IMG/VR virus record: IMGVR_UViG_3300030333_001988
Coordinates: 1 to 28,667 of that record
Origin: a virus
Length of the DNA: 28,667 bases
Strand: one strand, 5' to 3'
The position numbers were made by a program, and so were the translations under genes. Within the stretch, counting starts at the first letter, position 1, and the number at the start of each line of letters is the position of its first letter. The notes under the pieces were generated by a model. It worked only from the letters and a program-made list of their open reading frames with translations. It was not told where the DNA came from and did not search any database. Below are positions 1 through 6,650 of the stretch, in pieces.

Positions 1-9
1 AGGTGACAT
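1..9 (-). CDS. Possible first codons of a gene running off the left edge
   Basis: An ATG followed by Ser and Pro codons begins 25 bases after the stop of the upstream membrane microprotein and runs out of the window. The spacing fits the tight gene packing here, but the upstream sequence (AAAGAGATCAAAG) is only a weak ribosome binding site and three codons say nothing about function. The call rests on position alone. Confidence 0.25.
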
Positions 10-34
10 CTTTGATCTCTTTTCTGCGTTTCTT

Positions 35-169
35 TTATTCATTTGTTGTTAATGAATCTATTGTTATTCCGTTAACTATACTATTAAGTACTTCTCGGTA
101 TCCTATTATTGCTAATATAGTTGTCCCTGCTACTGCTGTAGCTAATAACGATGCTTTCCATTTTTTCAT
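35..169 (-). CDS. 44-residue single-pass membrane microprotein
   Basis: A short gene preceded by a strong GAAGGAG ribosome binding site five bases before its ATG. It encodes a basic N-terminus (MKKWK), a hydrophobic stretch at about residues 8-23 rich in Leu, Ala, Ile and Thr, and a short polar tail ending TTNE. This is the plan of a small inner-membrane protein or an uncleaved signal anchor. Its ATG overlaps the stop of the cysteine-rich gene before it (ATGA), so the two are probably translationally coupled. Holin, spanin or a membrane-remodelling role are all possible; nothing in the sequence picks between them. No homologue is recognised. The ribosome binding site and the coupling make a real gene likely, although it is too short for coding statistics. 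Confidence 0.6.
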   Translation of the reverse strand: MKKWKASLLATAVAGTTILAIIGYREVLNSIVNGITIDSLTTNE

Positions 170-315
170 AGTACTCCTTCCCACATACAATTACACTCTT
201 CATTTATATTATACTCTATACAATCTAATTCACATTCCCACATGCAATGATCTATGTGGCAACCACTCCCATCAAACTCTGAAAGAGCCATATAGTCATC
301 TGTAACCGACCACAT
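166..315 (-). CDS. 49-residue cysteine-rich microprotein
   Basis: An open frame begins three bases after the protease stop and ends in an ATGA overlap with the membrane microprotein. It encodes 49 residues with six cysteines (19, 24, 28, 32, 41, 43) and two histidines (20, 23), a pattern of C-x4-C-x3-C-x3-C-x8-C-x-C, and a net acidic charge. Such density suggests zinc or iron-sulfur binding, or disulfides if exported; there is no signal peptide. The start is uncertain: the ATG used here has only a weak GGA-like site, and the ATG at residue 9 would remove the first eight residues without losing a cysteine. I recognise no family. Support comes from the exact fit between flanking genes, the stop/start coupling and the non-random cysteine content. 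Confidence 0.55.
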   Translation of the reverse strand: MWSVTDDYMALSEFDGSGCHIDHCMWECELDCIEYNINEECNCMWEGVL

Positions 316-317
316 CT

Positions 318-1631
318 TTAATTCCATTCGAAACTTGATGTCTCCGGATTGTATTTAGGGGCTATAGGCATGGCTAGGCCGGCTAGTATACCTGCAGCCC
401 ATCCAAGATTTCCTATACCTGCCTTCTTAGATTTTTTCTTTCTTCTAAATCTTTTTTCAAAATCTAAAAAGGTTTTAGTGATTGAGATTGTCTTAGTCTT
501 CTGTCTAGATTTATTTTTATCGCTTGTTTTAAATGTTGGAGCATCTTCATCATGCTTATCTCCAAGCATTTCACCTGCTTGATTTACAATTCCGGGTTTA
601 TAAGATACTATATTTTTCCCATCTTTGCTTTGTTTTCCATGTATTACAGTTGCATATCTTAATGTTTCAGGGGCTAATTCATTAGGGAACTTCATTCTAT
701 CTAATAAATTATTATGTTCTTCTATTCTTCCCCCTGTATTATGTAGAGTAGTAAACGATTCTTTAGCTGTTAAAGGGTCTTTAGCCTTGTTTATAATAGT
801 ATCATTATAATTTACAAAGGTAGTTAAGAAATCTATTTCAGTATCTGATTTAAAGAATAATTCTTTTTTAATTTTAAGGTCAGGCATCTTTATTTTTAAT
901 TCTTCTTTCCCTTCCTCTTCTTCTTCGGCTTTTAATAAGTCGAAAGAAGCTGATTGATTAACACCCTTTTCACATACAGTTACTTCAGCTAGTTCCATAT
1001 CATCTACTCTCATATATGGTACTAACCCTTTCTGTACATTTTCTACTTTAGTAGCACTTCCAGCGATTGAATAGCTCTTTAGTTTCCCTTCATTCACTTG
1101 TTCCATAACTCTCTTAGCAATTCGAGTATCATCTCTTATTTCACAGACAAAGAACAAGCCTTTATCATCTACACCACTTTTAAATATCTGTCCACCTTTA
1201 CTTATATAAGCTGGTAAACACCATCCTACTTGAACATCCGAGTGTAAAACCATTGCATTTCTAGTTCTAAAACTCTTCATATAGTTTCCAAAAGCCTTTT
1301 TTAAAGCTCTAGAAGTAATCATATGACCTTCTCTATCTATTAATTCTACAGAAGCCGGCCCTCCAACTACCATTGGTTCTATATCTTTAAAAGGTTTTGC
1401 AGCTTCTGTATACTCAGGGCTGTCAGGAAAAGCTCTTGATAAGGTTAATATCTCAGCTTTTGAAGCTATCCCTGCTTTATATAACTTTTTATACTCTTCT
1501 AAAGCATCCCCAATTTCATCCATTGTAGTTCTTCCATCAGTTGCTTTCTCTAATGGAAGAATTTCAGCATCATCTTCTACGAATTGGTATAAAGCTTTAG
1601 ACCAAGTATCTTTATCTATTTCAGTTGTCAT
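318..1631 (-). CDS. Prohead protease with long C-terminal extension
   Basis: Residues ~85-235 match the caudovirus prohead serine protease fold (HK97 gp4/herpes assemblin type), which cleaves scaffold and capsid termini inside the procapsid. Visible features are the catalytic histidine in NAMVLHSD (His130), the nucleophile region KSYSIAGSA (probably Ser188), and the ELAEVTVCEKGVN segment that follows in the family. HK97-type proteases are usually about 200-250 residues; this one has 437. The extra ~200 residues contain a Glu-rich linker (235-244), an unrecognised segment, a basic patch (RFRRKKKSKK, 394-403) and a hydrophobic stretch (404-423). An AAAGGA ribosome binding site lies seven bases before the ATG. 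The gene sits after the capsid, decoration and two other virion genes, whereas the classical order is portal-protease-capsid. The C-terminal half could be a self-cleaved tail or a fused virion protein. Confidence 0.8.
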   Translation of the reverse strand: MTTEIDKDTWSKALYQFVEDDAEILPLEKATDGRTTMDEIGDALEEYKKLYKAGIASKAEILTLSRAFPDSPEYTEAAKPFKDIEPMVVGGPASVELIDREGHMITSRALKKAFGNYMKSFRTRNAMVLHSDVQVGWCLPAYISKGGQIFKSGVDDKGLFFVCEIRDDTRIAKRVMEQVNEGKLKSYSIAGSATKVENVQKGLVPYMRVDDMELAEVTVCEKGVNQSASFDLLKAEEEEEGKEELKIKMPDLKIKKELFFKSDTEIDFLTTFVNYNDTIINKAKDPLTAKESFTTLHNTGGRIEEHNNLLDRMKFPNELAPETLRYATVIHGKQSKDGKNIVSYKPGIVNQAGEMLGDKHDEDAPTFKTSDKNKSRQKTKTISITKTFLDFEKRFRRKKKSKKAGIGNLGWAAGILAGLAMPIAPKYNPETSSFEWN

Positions 1632-1642
1632 AAATTAGTCCT

Positions 1643-2107
1643 TTAACCACTAGCTATAAATAGTTCTACGTCTATAGCATTACTACCGGGGTCTACTTCA
1701 ATACTAGATAAATCTGTCATTGTTCCGAAACTTGGGTCTGTATCAGCTTCGGCTAACATTAAAGTATCAGGACTTCCTAATACATGACTTTCTCCTGCTC
1801 CAAGTTCTACCATATAGTTTGTTGCTGCTCCTATTACCCCTAATTCTAATGCATTAGTATCATCTTTATTTGTTATTCTGATATATTTAACATCTTCCAC
1901 ATCCAATGCCCCTGCTGCTCCATATACATTAGAATTAAAAGAAGCAATAACTGTAACATTACTTGCAGGGCAAGTTACTATTCTTTTAAATACTTCGTTA
2001 ACACTAGATATAGTTAAGCTGTTTGACGAGCCTTGATCGTAACCATTTAAGGTTACTGCTTCAGTAATTGTTACTGTTAATGTCGCTGCTGAAATTGTTG
2101 AAGCCAT
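1643..2107 (-). CDS. Virion-associated structural protein, small
   Basis: A 154-residue beta-rich protein, low in charged residues, with many Ser, Thr, Val and Ala. The segment VEDVKYIRITNKDDTNALELGV resembles small phage structural proteins in which a KYIRI-N-D motif recurs, and the preceding CPASNVTVIASFNS fits a beta-sandwich. The start has an AAGGAG site nine bases upstream. It lies between a carbohydrate-binding-like virion protein and the protease, all in one direction, so a head decoration, head completion or tail-tube-associated role is plausible. No catalytic motif is seen. The structural assignment is inferred from composition and context; the precise role is unknown. Confidence 0.55.
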   Translation of the reverse strand: MASTISAATLTVTITEAVTLNGYDQGSSNSLTISSVNEVFKRIVTCPASNVTVIASFNSNVYGAAGALDVEDVKYIRITNKDDTNALELGVIGAATNYMVELGAGESHVLGSPDTLMLAEADTDPSFGTMTDLSSIEVDPGSNAIDVELFIASG

Positions 2108-2122
2108 AAATTATTCTCCTTA

Positions 2123-3073
2123 TTATCCTGAATGAATTCCCCAAATAACTCCACTAACTGTAGGAGTATTTTGAGCTGCTATGACCGAAACTTTATTTCT
2201 AAAGTCTAATGGCCAATTTGAATAAAATTCGTTGGGGCCTGCGTTTGCAGAAGCACCGGGGATTGCTATTCCTGTTGATGTTGTAGCTGTCTGATCAAAA
2301 GCTACATATACTATATCGGCTGCTGTAGTAGATTCATTTCTAATAAAAATTCCTCTTATTACTTCCAAACCAGCTCTTCTTCTTGATTTAGTTGTTTCAG
2401 CTGCTCCTTCCCATTCATAATTAAGTCCTTGAGCTCCATCAACATAGTCAACTACGTTTCCATCTGCTCTTTGTTCGACATGAATTTTATCTGTATACCA
2501 ATTTATATTATGTTGGGTCTGTGATAAAACAGCTATTCTGTAGGCTGCTGGATCACTTGTTTTAGGTAGCTTATAAACTACTGATATTTTAACGAAACCT
2601 GTAGTTAAGCTATGTGTATCGGATGTAGCTAACGCAGTTCCACTTGAATCTTGTATCTGTATGTGTACAGTTCCACTTGCAGAAGCCCCTCTGACTTCAC
2701 AAGTAGCCATTAAAAAAGATTCTCCTTGATTATAATTAGCTGCTATAGTATCTGATGTCCAATAGAAGCCTTCTCCTGCTGCTGAGTTTGCAGGATTAAC
2801 TAGTAAGGAAGCTGCTCCTGAAGACGATTGTCCTGTGTCTCTTGAAATAGCAGAACCTGTAGCAGTATACATACTGATAGTTGAGTCTTCAATTCTTGGG
2901 TTAGTTACCAAATTTACAGAAGGTATTCCTCTGTCTACAGTTAGAAGAGTTGAAGCAGTTGTGGAAGTTGCTGCTCTAAAGGGATAATATTTTGTGAAAG
3001 CATGTACACTAGTTCTAGTACTTGGGTCTCTTTCCCAACCATGCCATCCCTCTGAAAAATTAAATTCGGACAT
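2123..3073 (-). CDS. Virion protein with carbohydrate-binding-like domain
   Basis: 316 residues. Residues ~54-215 look like a CBM4/9-type jelly-roll module often found in phage virion proteins: it opens with NLVTNPRIEDSTISMY, has the characteristic SSSGAASLLV strand, and closes with a DGAQGLNYEWEGAAETTKSRR segment, the Y-x-W-x-G-x-x-x-x-S pattern at the end of such domains. The N-terminus carries an aromatic segment (EGWHGWERDP) and the C-terminus (~225-316) is a second beta-rich domain ending in IWGIHSG. The likely role is a surface-exposed head or tail protein that binds glycans. The GAGGAG ribosome binding site five bases before the ATG is strong. Its place directly after the capsid and repeat-bearing proteins suggests a capsid-surface fibre or decoration as an alternative to a tail fibre. 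Confidence 0.6.
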   Translation of the reverse strand: MSEFNFSEGWHGWERDPSTRTSVHAFTKYYPFRAATSTTASTLLTVDRGIPSVNLVTNPRIEDSTISMYTATGSAISRDTGQSSSGAASLLVNPANSAAGEGFYWTSDTIAANYNQGESFLMATCEVRGASASGTVHIQIQDSSGTALATSDTHSLTTGFVKISVVYKLPKTSDPAAYRIAVLSQTQHNINWYTDKIHVEQRADGNVVDYVDGAQGLNYEWEGAAETTKSRRRAGLEVIRGIFIRNESTTAADIVYVAFDQTATTSTGIAIPGASANAGPNEFYSNWPLDFRNKVSVIAAQNTPTVSGVIWGIHSG

Positions 3074-3156
3074 TTGATCTCCTCATATATATAAATATGT
3101 ACTGTTTGAACCATCAAAATTAATTGATGATTCAATACAATACGTTAAATTAATTA

Positions 3157-3951
3157 TTAATGACCTAGTATAAAAGCTCTTATGCTAGTCTGTAATGACA
3201 AGTTTCCTGTTGCTTGTACTTCAGCTGATTCTGATCTATCACTTACTACTGTAGATGTATGAACGGATACATCAGCGTTACTTGGTGTTACCAAGAGCCA
3301 CTTATCATAAGTGTTAGAAGCATTGTCATCGAAGTAAACAGCTACTCCATTAGATGAAGCAGAGTCGTCATTGTACAGAGTTAGGTAAGAACCATCACTC
3401 AAAGGAACATATAAGTCAGTTTCTGTAGTGTCGTTATCAACTAAGAACTTAGCTCCTGATAGAGAAGTATCCCCATCCTCATCTACATAGACTTGAAGTC
3501 CACCACTAGCTGCTGCATCATCATCCCACATAGTACCTGTAGCACTATTGGAAGATGTACCTGTAAAGTAAACAGTAGCATTATTAGCTGTAACTGATTC
3601 TAAATGGGCTATTTTTCTATCAGCATCTGTTCCTACTGTATCAATATGAGCATATACAGCTACTCCATTAGAAGCTGCTGAATCGTCATCTTTTATTTTT
3701 ACAGGAACAGGAGCTACTCCGTAAGCTTTTACTTTACTATTTGTATAGTCATAAGCAAAACTCATTCCATCAGTAGGTTCTATTTGAGCTAATACAATCT
3801 GATCAAATCCAATATCGCTAGCAGTTAGTGATTCACCACCTGTAGGATATGAAGAATCAAATGTAATCTCAATTACCTTATATTTTAAGTCACCTATAAC
3901 TCCTGATGGATAGTCTACTCCATTAGATGACGTTGTTATTGATAATGCCAT
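3157..3951 (-). CDS. Probable head decoration protein with three internal repeats
   Basis: 264 residues, acidic, rich in Ser, Asp, Ala and Val, lacking cysteine. The N-terminal ~80 residues (beginning MALSITTSSNGVDYPSG) resemble small phage structural proteins. The rest carries three copies of a DDD-S/A-AAS-x-G-V-x-VY motif starting near residues 86, 141 and 192, each followed by a variable acidic loop and a beta-like strand, giving a period of about 50-55 residues. It is the first gene after the capsid and its terminator-like hairpin, the usual place for a decoration or cement protein. The Asp-rich loops could bind divalent cations. The ribosome binding site is AGGGGGAAATAA before the ATG. 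The repeat is seen directly; the decoration role is inferred from context. Confidence 0.55.
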   Translation of the reverse strand: MALSITTSSNGVDYPSGVIGDLKYKVIEITFDSSYPTGGESLTASDIGFDQIVLAQIEPTDGMSFAYDYTNSKVKAYGVAPVPVKIKDDDSAASNGVAVYAHIDTVGTDADRKIAHLESVTANNATVYFTGTSSNSATGTMWDDDAAASGGLQVYVDEDGDTSLSGAKFLVDNDTTETDLYVPLSDGSYLTLYNDDSASSNGVAVYFDDNASNTYDKWLLVTPSNADVSVHTSTVVSDRSESAEVQATGNLSLQTSIRAFILGH

Positions 3952-3979
3952 TTATTTCCCCCTAATATTTAAGGTTAAA

Positions 3980-3995
3980 TTTTTATTAATAAAAA
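3980..3995. repeat. Perfect 16-base AT palindrome upstream of the decoration gene
   Basis: Both halves (TTTTTATT and AATAAAAA) are exact complements. It lies between the hairpin that follows the capsid gene and the start of the decoration gene, so on the minus strand it provides the U-rich tract after that hairpin. It may simply be part of a terminator, or an AT-rich regulatory site. Confidence 0.4.
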
Positions 3996-3999
3996 GATA

Positions 4000-4034
4000 T
4001 TTATAAGGGGTAGATCAATTCCACCCCTTATAAA
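4000..4034 (-). terminator. Intrinsic terminator-like hairpin after the capsid gene
   Basis: A 12-base-pair perfect stem (arms at 4000-4011 and 4023-4034, with GGGG/CCCC at the loop end) closes an 11-base loop. It starts eight bases after the major capsid stop codon. On the minus strand it is followed by TATCTTTTT, a short U-rich run. This is the strongest hairpin I found in the window. It probably ends or attenuates capsid transcription so that capsid mRNA outnumbers the downstream decoration, fibre and protease mRNA; it may also protect the capsid mRNA 3' end. Confidence 0.75.
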
Positions 4035-4041
4035 ATATGTT

Positions 4042-5382
4042 TTAGCTGTTTAAGTCAGCAATCTTTGCTTGTACAAAGAAGTTGTGACATCTCATTTCAG
4101 CCATAGTGTAAAGAAGACCTCTTACAACCAAAGCATTGGCTGCGAAGTAGTCTCTATTCTCAACATACTGAGTAGGTTGAGCTACAGCTATTTCAAGATA
4201 GTCAGTATCCAAAACGTAAACGTTTGAACCTAGAGCAGTATCTGAAGAGTTAATTGACTTCGGAGTATCTGCATCAGGTAATATTGGAATACCTTGATAG
4301 GTTGCAAGAACAAGACCTGTTCTAGTACCGGGGAAAGTCTTTTCTGATCCGACACCAACTTGGTATTCTTCTTGTCCCATATACCTCTGTTGAGAGTTTA
4401 ATAATCTCTCTAACTTGAAGTACTGATCATGACCCATGATGATTACTTTAGGTTCACCACCATTGGTTCTGATTTTCTGGATAGCAGTATCTAAAAGGTT
4501 TAGAGATAAATCTCTTCCTGTACCACTATTGTAAGAAGCACTAGCAGCTGCATTCCATGCTCCTGCTGTTCTTCCTGCGACTGTTAAGTCATAAGCTGAA
4601 GGTGAAGCATTTACGCCACCTACTGCCATTCCGTCTTCGGCAACAACATCATCAAGGGATGTTATTCCAGCTCTTCTCAAAGCGAAAATAACGTCTCCGT
4701 CTGCTAGAGTTACTCCTGCAGCTCCGTGAGTAATTGTTGCTCCTGATACGCTAGATACAGTCACACTAGCGTCTGTTTTAATATTAGCTGTGGCTGAAGC
4801 ATCGTAGAAAGCTACTGTGTCGCCTACTTTAAAGTGGGCTGCTTCAGTTGAGTTTGAACCAAGTACCGATGTGGTAGTTGAACCACCTGATAATTGATAT
4901 GCAGAACCAGCTAATAATTCTTGGTTCATTTCTTTTACATGGTCAAGTTGAGCATTTTCGTTTTCTAATGCTAATACGTCACCTACACCACCTTCTAATT
5001 GGGCAGTAAATACGGACTTGACTGATGCTCCAAAGGTTGTTGATACAATCTTTGGTAGGGAGCTGACGCTTTCTATATTTGAAACGTCAACAGTAGGTAG
5101 AGTTCCTGTTTCAGTAACAGGTCGTGATCTTCCTGAACCTCTATCGGTTCTGATCCTCCAACCAGCTGTATTACCCCATACAGTTCTTGGTATTGCATTA
5201 AAAGCACGAGTTTGGTTGTTCAAAGCTTGCCATACTTTTCTTCCGTAAGTCGTATTGAATATGCCTGTTGCAGTATCTACAGTAAAGTAGGTCTGCTTCA
5301 TTAAATATTCAGGGCCAAATACTGAAGAGTATAGGCCTCTTTGACTCTGAGAAATATATTCCGATAAGGATGGATTTGCCAT
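4042..5382 (-). CDS. Major capsid protein
   Basis: 446 residues with the features of an HK97-fold major capsid protein: an N-terminal arm (1-35), a conserved region WRIRTDRGSGRSRPVTETGTLP (75-96), a long helix region around 125-160 (GDVLALENENAQLDHVKEMNQELLAG, the spine helix), and a C-terminal half with KVIIMGHDQYFKLERLL, GLVLATYQGIPILPD and a final ALVVRGLLYTMAEMRCHNFFVQAKI strand. Residues ~168-236 form an insertion of beta-rich type (FKVGDTVAFYD, followed by TLADGDVIFALRR), like the GD-rich insertion domains of other phage capsids. It follows the acidic probable scaffold and precedes a terminator-like hairpin, as expected for the most highly expressed gene. A GAGGAAATAAATATT site precedes the ATG. 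Procapsid maturation is probably by the protease encoded further downstream. Confidence 0.85.
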   Translation of the reverse strand: MANPSLSEYISQSQRGLYSSVFGPEYLMKQTYFTVDTATGIFNTTYGRKVWQALNNQTRAFNAIPRTVWGNTAGWRIRTDRGSGRSRPVTETGTLPTVDVSNIESVSSLPKIVSTTFGASVKSVFTAQLEGGVGDVLALENENAQLDHVKEMNQELLAGSAYQLSGGSTTTSVLGSNSTEAAHFKVGDTVAFYDASATANIKTDASVTVSSVSGATITHGAAGVTLADGDVIFALRRAGITSLDDVVAEDGMAVGGVNASPSAYDLTVAGRTAGAWNAAASASYNSGTGRDLSLNLLDTAIQKIRTNGGEPKVIIMGHDQYFKLERLLNSQQRYMGQEEYQVGVGSEKTFPGTRTGLVLATYQGIPILPDADTPKSINSSDTALGSNVYVLDTDYLEIAVAQPTQYVENRDYFAANALVVRGLLYTMAEMRCHNFFVQAKIADLNS

Positions 5383-5440
5383 AATATTTATTTCCTCATG
5401 TTTTTTCTGTGTTTATAAAATAATTAAAAAATTGTAATGA

Positions 5441-6268
5441 TTATTTACCAATTAATTCTCGTGGAACACCATCGGTATCGCCCATTTCAATTTTACTTTG
5501 TAGGTCTCTCAATTCTTTATAAGAAAGAGAAGCAAGTTGGTCTACAGTATCTGCAGGATTATCTCCTTTTACGATAGGTGTAGTTCCATCTGTTCCTAGT
5601 GGGTGAGTAATTTTAGGGGCTTGTAGAGAAGTTTCTTCTCTGAATCCCATTTTTCTCAACCGACTTTCAGACTCTTCCTGAACAGCTTTTTCGATATTAG
5701 ACTCTGCATCACCTAATTGTTTTTTAAGTGCATCAAGTTCTTTTCTCATTGCTGTTATTGTGTCGTCTTCAGCTTTGTCCATTTCTTTTTCATCATCATC
5801 ATCTTCTTCTTTAGCTTTTGCCATTTCTTTTTCAGCATCGTCTTCTTCTTTGTCGTCATCTGCTTTCATTTTCACGCTAGCTTTTTCGGCATCTTCGTCA
5901 TCATCTTCTTCGTCAGCCTTTTGCATAGCTTGGATTGTTGCTTGCTGATCTTCTATTTTTGTGGTAGGTGAAGCTGGTTTTTCTTCGTCAGCTTGGCCTG
6001 CTGGGCCTTGTGAAGCTGATCTAACTTTATCACCATCTACATCCATGCCTTGATCGGCTTTCAATGTAGCGATAACGCTATCAGTAATGGACTTGACTAA
6101 AGCTTCTTGTTCAGCTTCAGCTGCCTTTTCCATTTCTTTCTCTTCTTCGTCTTCTTCTTCTTTCAGTAATCGAGCATCCATCTTTTGTAACACTTCTGCT
6201 ACAGCAGCAAGAGCTAGCTGATTGCCTTCCATGTGTTTTTCTAGATTCGCTAAGATTTCGTCAGACAT
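5441..6268 (-). CDS. Probable scaffolding protein, very acidic
   Basis: 275 residues dominated by Asp, Glu, Lys and Ala. After a short N-terminal helix (MSDEILANLEKHMEG) come several charged blocks: EEEDEEEKEMEKAAEAE near residue 35, then from ~110 to 170 a series of DDDKEEDDAEKEMAKA / EEDDDDEKEMDKAEDD repeats. A coiled coil follows (TITAMRKELDALKKQLGDAESNIEKAVQEE) and the C-terminal ~75 residues are more ordered. Length, charge, coiled coil and position immediately before the capsid gene are typical of phage scaffolds, which nucleate the procapsid and are cleaved or expelled. I chose the ATG with GGAGG six bases upstream rather than an upstream ATG giving six more residues. The function is inferred from context and composition, not from a recognised family motif. 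Confidence 0.6.
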   Translation of the reverse strand: MSDEILANLEKHMEGNQLALAAVAEVLQKMDARLLKEEEDEEEKEMEKAAEAEQEALVKSITDSVIATLKADQGMDVDGDKVRSASQGPAGQADEEKPASPTTKIEDQQATIQAMQKADEEDDDEDAEKASVKMKADDDKEEDDAEKEMAKAKEEDDDDEKEMDKAEDDTITAMRKELDALKKQLGDAESNIEKAVQEESESRLRKMGFREETSLQAPKITHPLGTDGTTPIVKGDNPADTVDQLASLSYKELRDLQSKIEMGDTDGVPRELIGK

Positions 6269-6286
6269 AAGTTTCCTCCATTCCAA

Positions 6287-6427
6287 AACTTAACTATTTA
6301 ATTGGAAAGCTGGTCTAAGCCACTCCCGGCCTTCGTTAAATATAATTTATAAAATAAAGGGTATAATACCCCTCAATTATATTATACTATGAAAAGTGAA
6401 AAATTTCACAAATTGAATAGGAAATAG
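6287..6427 (-). promoter_or_regulatory. 141-base leader upstream of the scaffold and capsid genes
   Basis: This is the largest non-coding gap in the window. In transcription order it holds: a perfect inverted repeat GTGAAA-AA-TTTCAC (6396-6409); a TATAAT -10 hexamer (complement of 6381-6386) with a possible TTGTGA -35 (complement of 6406-6411) at 19-base spacing, the inverted repeat overlapping that -35; a small hairpin GGGTA-TTA-TACCC (6359-6371) followed by TTTATTTTAT; and a GC-rich block (6304-6334) in which GAAGGC can pair with GCTTTC around an inner TGG/CCA stem. The simplest reading is a promoter with an operator for head gene expression, plus a weak terminator or leader structure. No known riboswitch is recognised. 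Confidence 0.5.
6359..6371 (-). terminator. Small hairpin followed by a U-rich run
   Basis: GGGTA-TTA-TACCC forms a five-base-pair stem with a three-base loop, followed on the minus strand by TTTATTTTAT. It may terminate readthrough from the upstream 70-residue gene or act as a leader structure, since it lies only about 10 bases downstream of the candidate -10 box. The stem is short, so termination would be inefficient. Confidence 0.35.
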
Positions 6428-6640
6428 TTAGTTATCTTCTACTTTTTGGCCATCGGAAATGAATTTCAACATCTCATTTCGATAATCATATAAAGGTTGC
6501 TGAATTAATTTCTTCATTTTCTCACATTGATTACCTTCAGGCATAGAAGCTTCTATTAAATCTAAGACTTTCCCTACCATTTTAGAATGTCTAGACATTA
6601 TATACTCTTGATCAGGCGTAATTTTTATAGATTCTGCCAT
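6428..6640 (-). CDS. 70-residue hypothetical protein in the head cluster
   Basis: A short, helical, charged protein with no recognised domain. It reads MAESIKITPDQEYIMSRHSK at the start and ends in a polar, acidic tail (SDGQKVEDN). One cysteine (QCEKMKKLIQQ). The AAGGAG ribosome binding site six bases before the ATG is strong. It follows the gp10-like neck gene by ten bases and is the last gene before the capsid leader region, so it probably belongs to head assembly; a connector or accessory role is only a guess. Confidence 0.6.
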   Translation of the reverse strand: MAESIKITPDQEYIMSRHSKMVGKVLDLIEASMPEGNQCEKMKKLIQQPLYDYRNEMLKFISDGQKVEDN

Positions 6641-6650
6641 AGTTTTCTCC

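Noticed and set aside
3-305. Open frame on the plus strand, 100 codons
   Set aside because: It is antisense to the two microproteins and the start of the protease tail, starts with a non-ATG codon without a ribosome binding site, and runs against the direction of all other genes.
3112-3129. Inverted repeat CATCAA/TTGATG between two virion genes
   Set aside because: The six-base-pair AT-rich stem is not followed by a U-run on either strand and is too weak for a terminator call.
2941-3135. 64-codon minus-strand frame beginning MNHQLILMV
   Set aside because: It overlaps the start of the carbohydrate-binding-like gene in another frame and lacks a ribosome binding site; the downstream start has a strong GAGGAG.
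5717-5971. Long plus-strand frames rich in Phe or Ser opposite the scaffold gene
   Set aside because: These are complements of the repetitive Glu/Asp/Lys codons of the scaffold (GAA/GAT give TTC/ATC) and have extreme composition.
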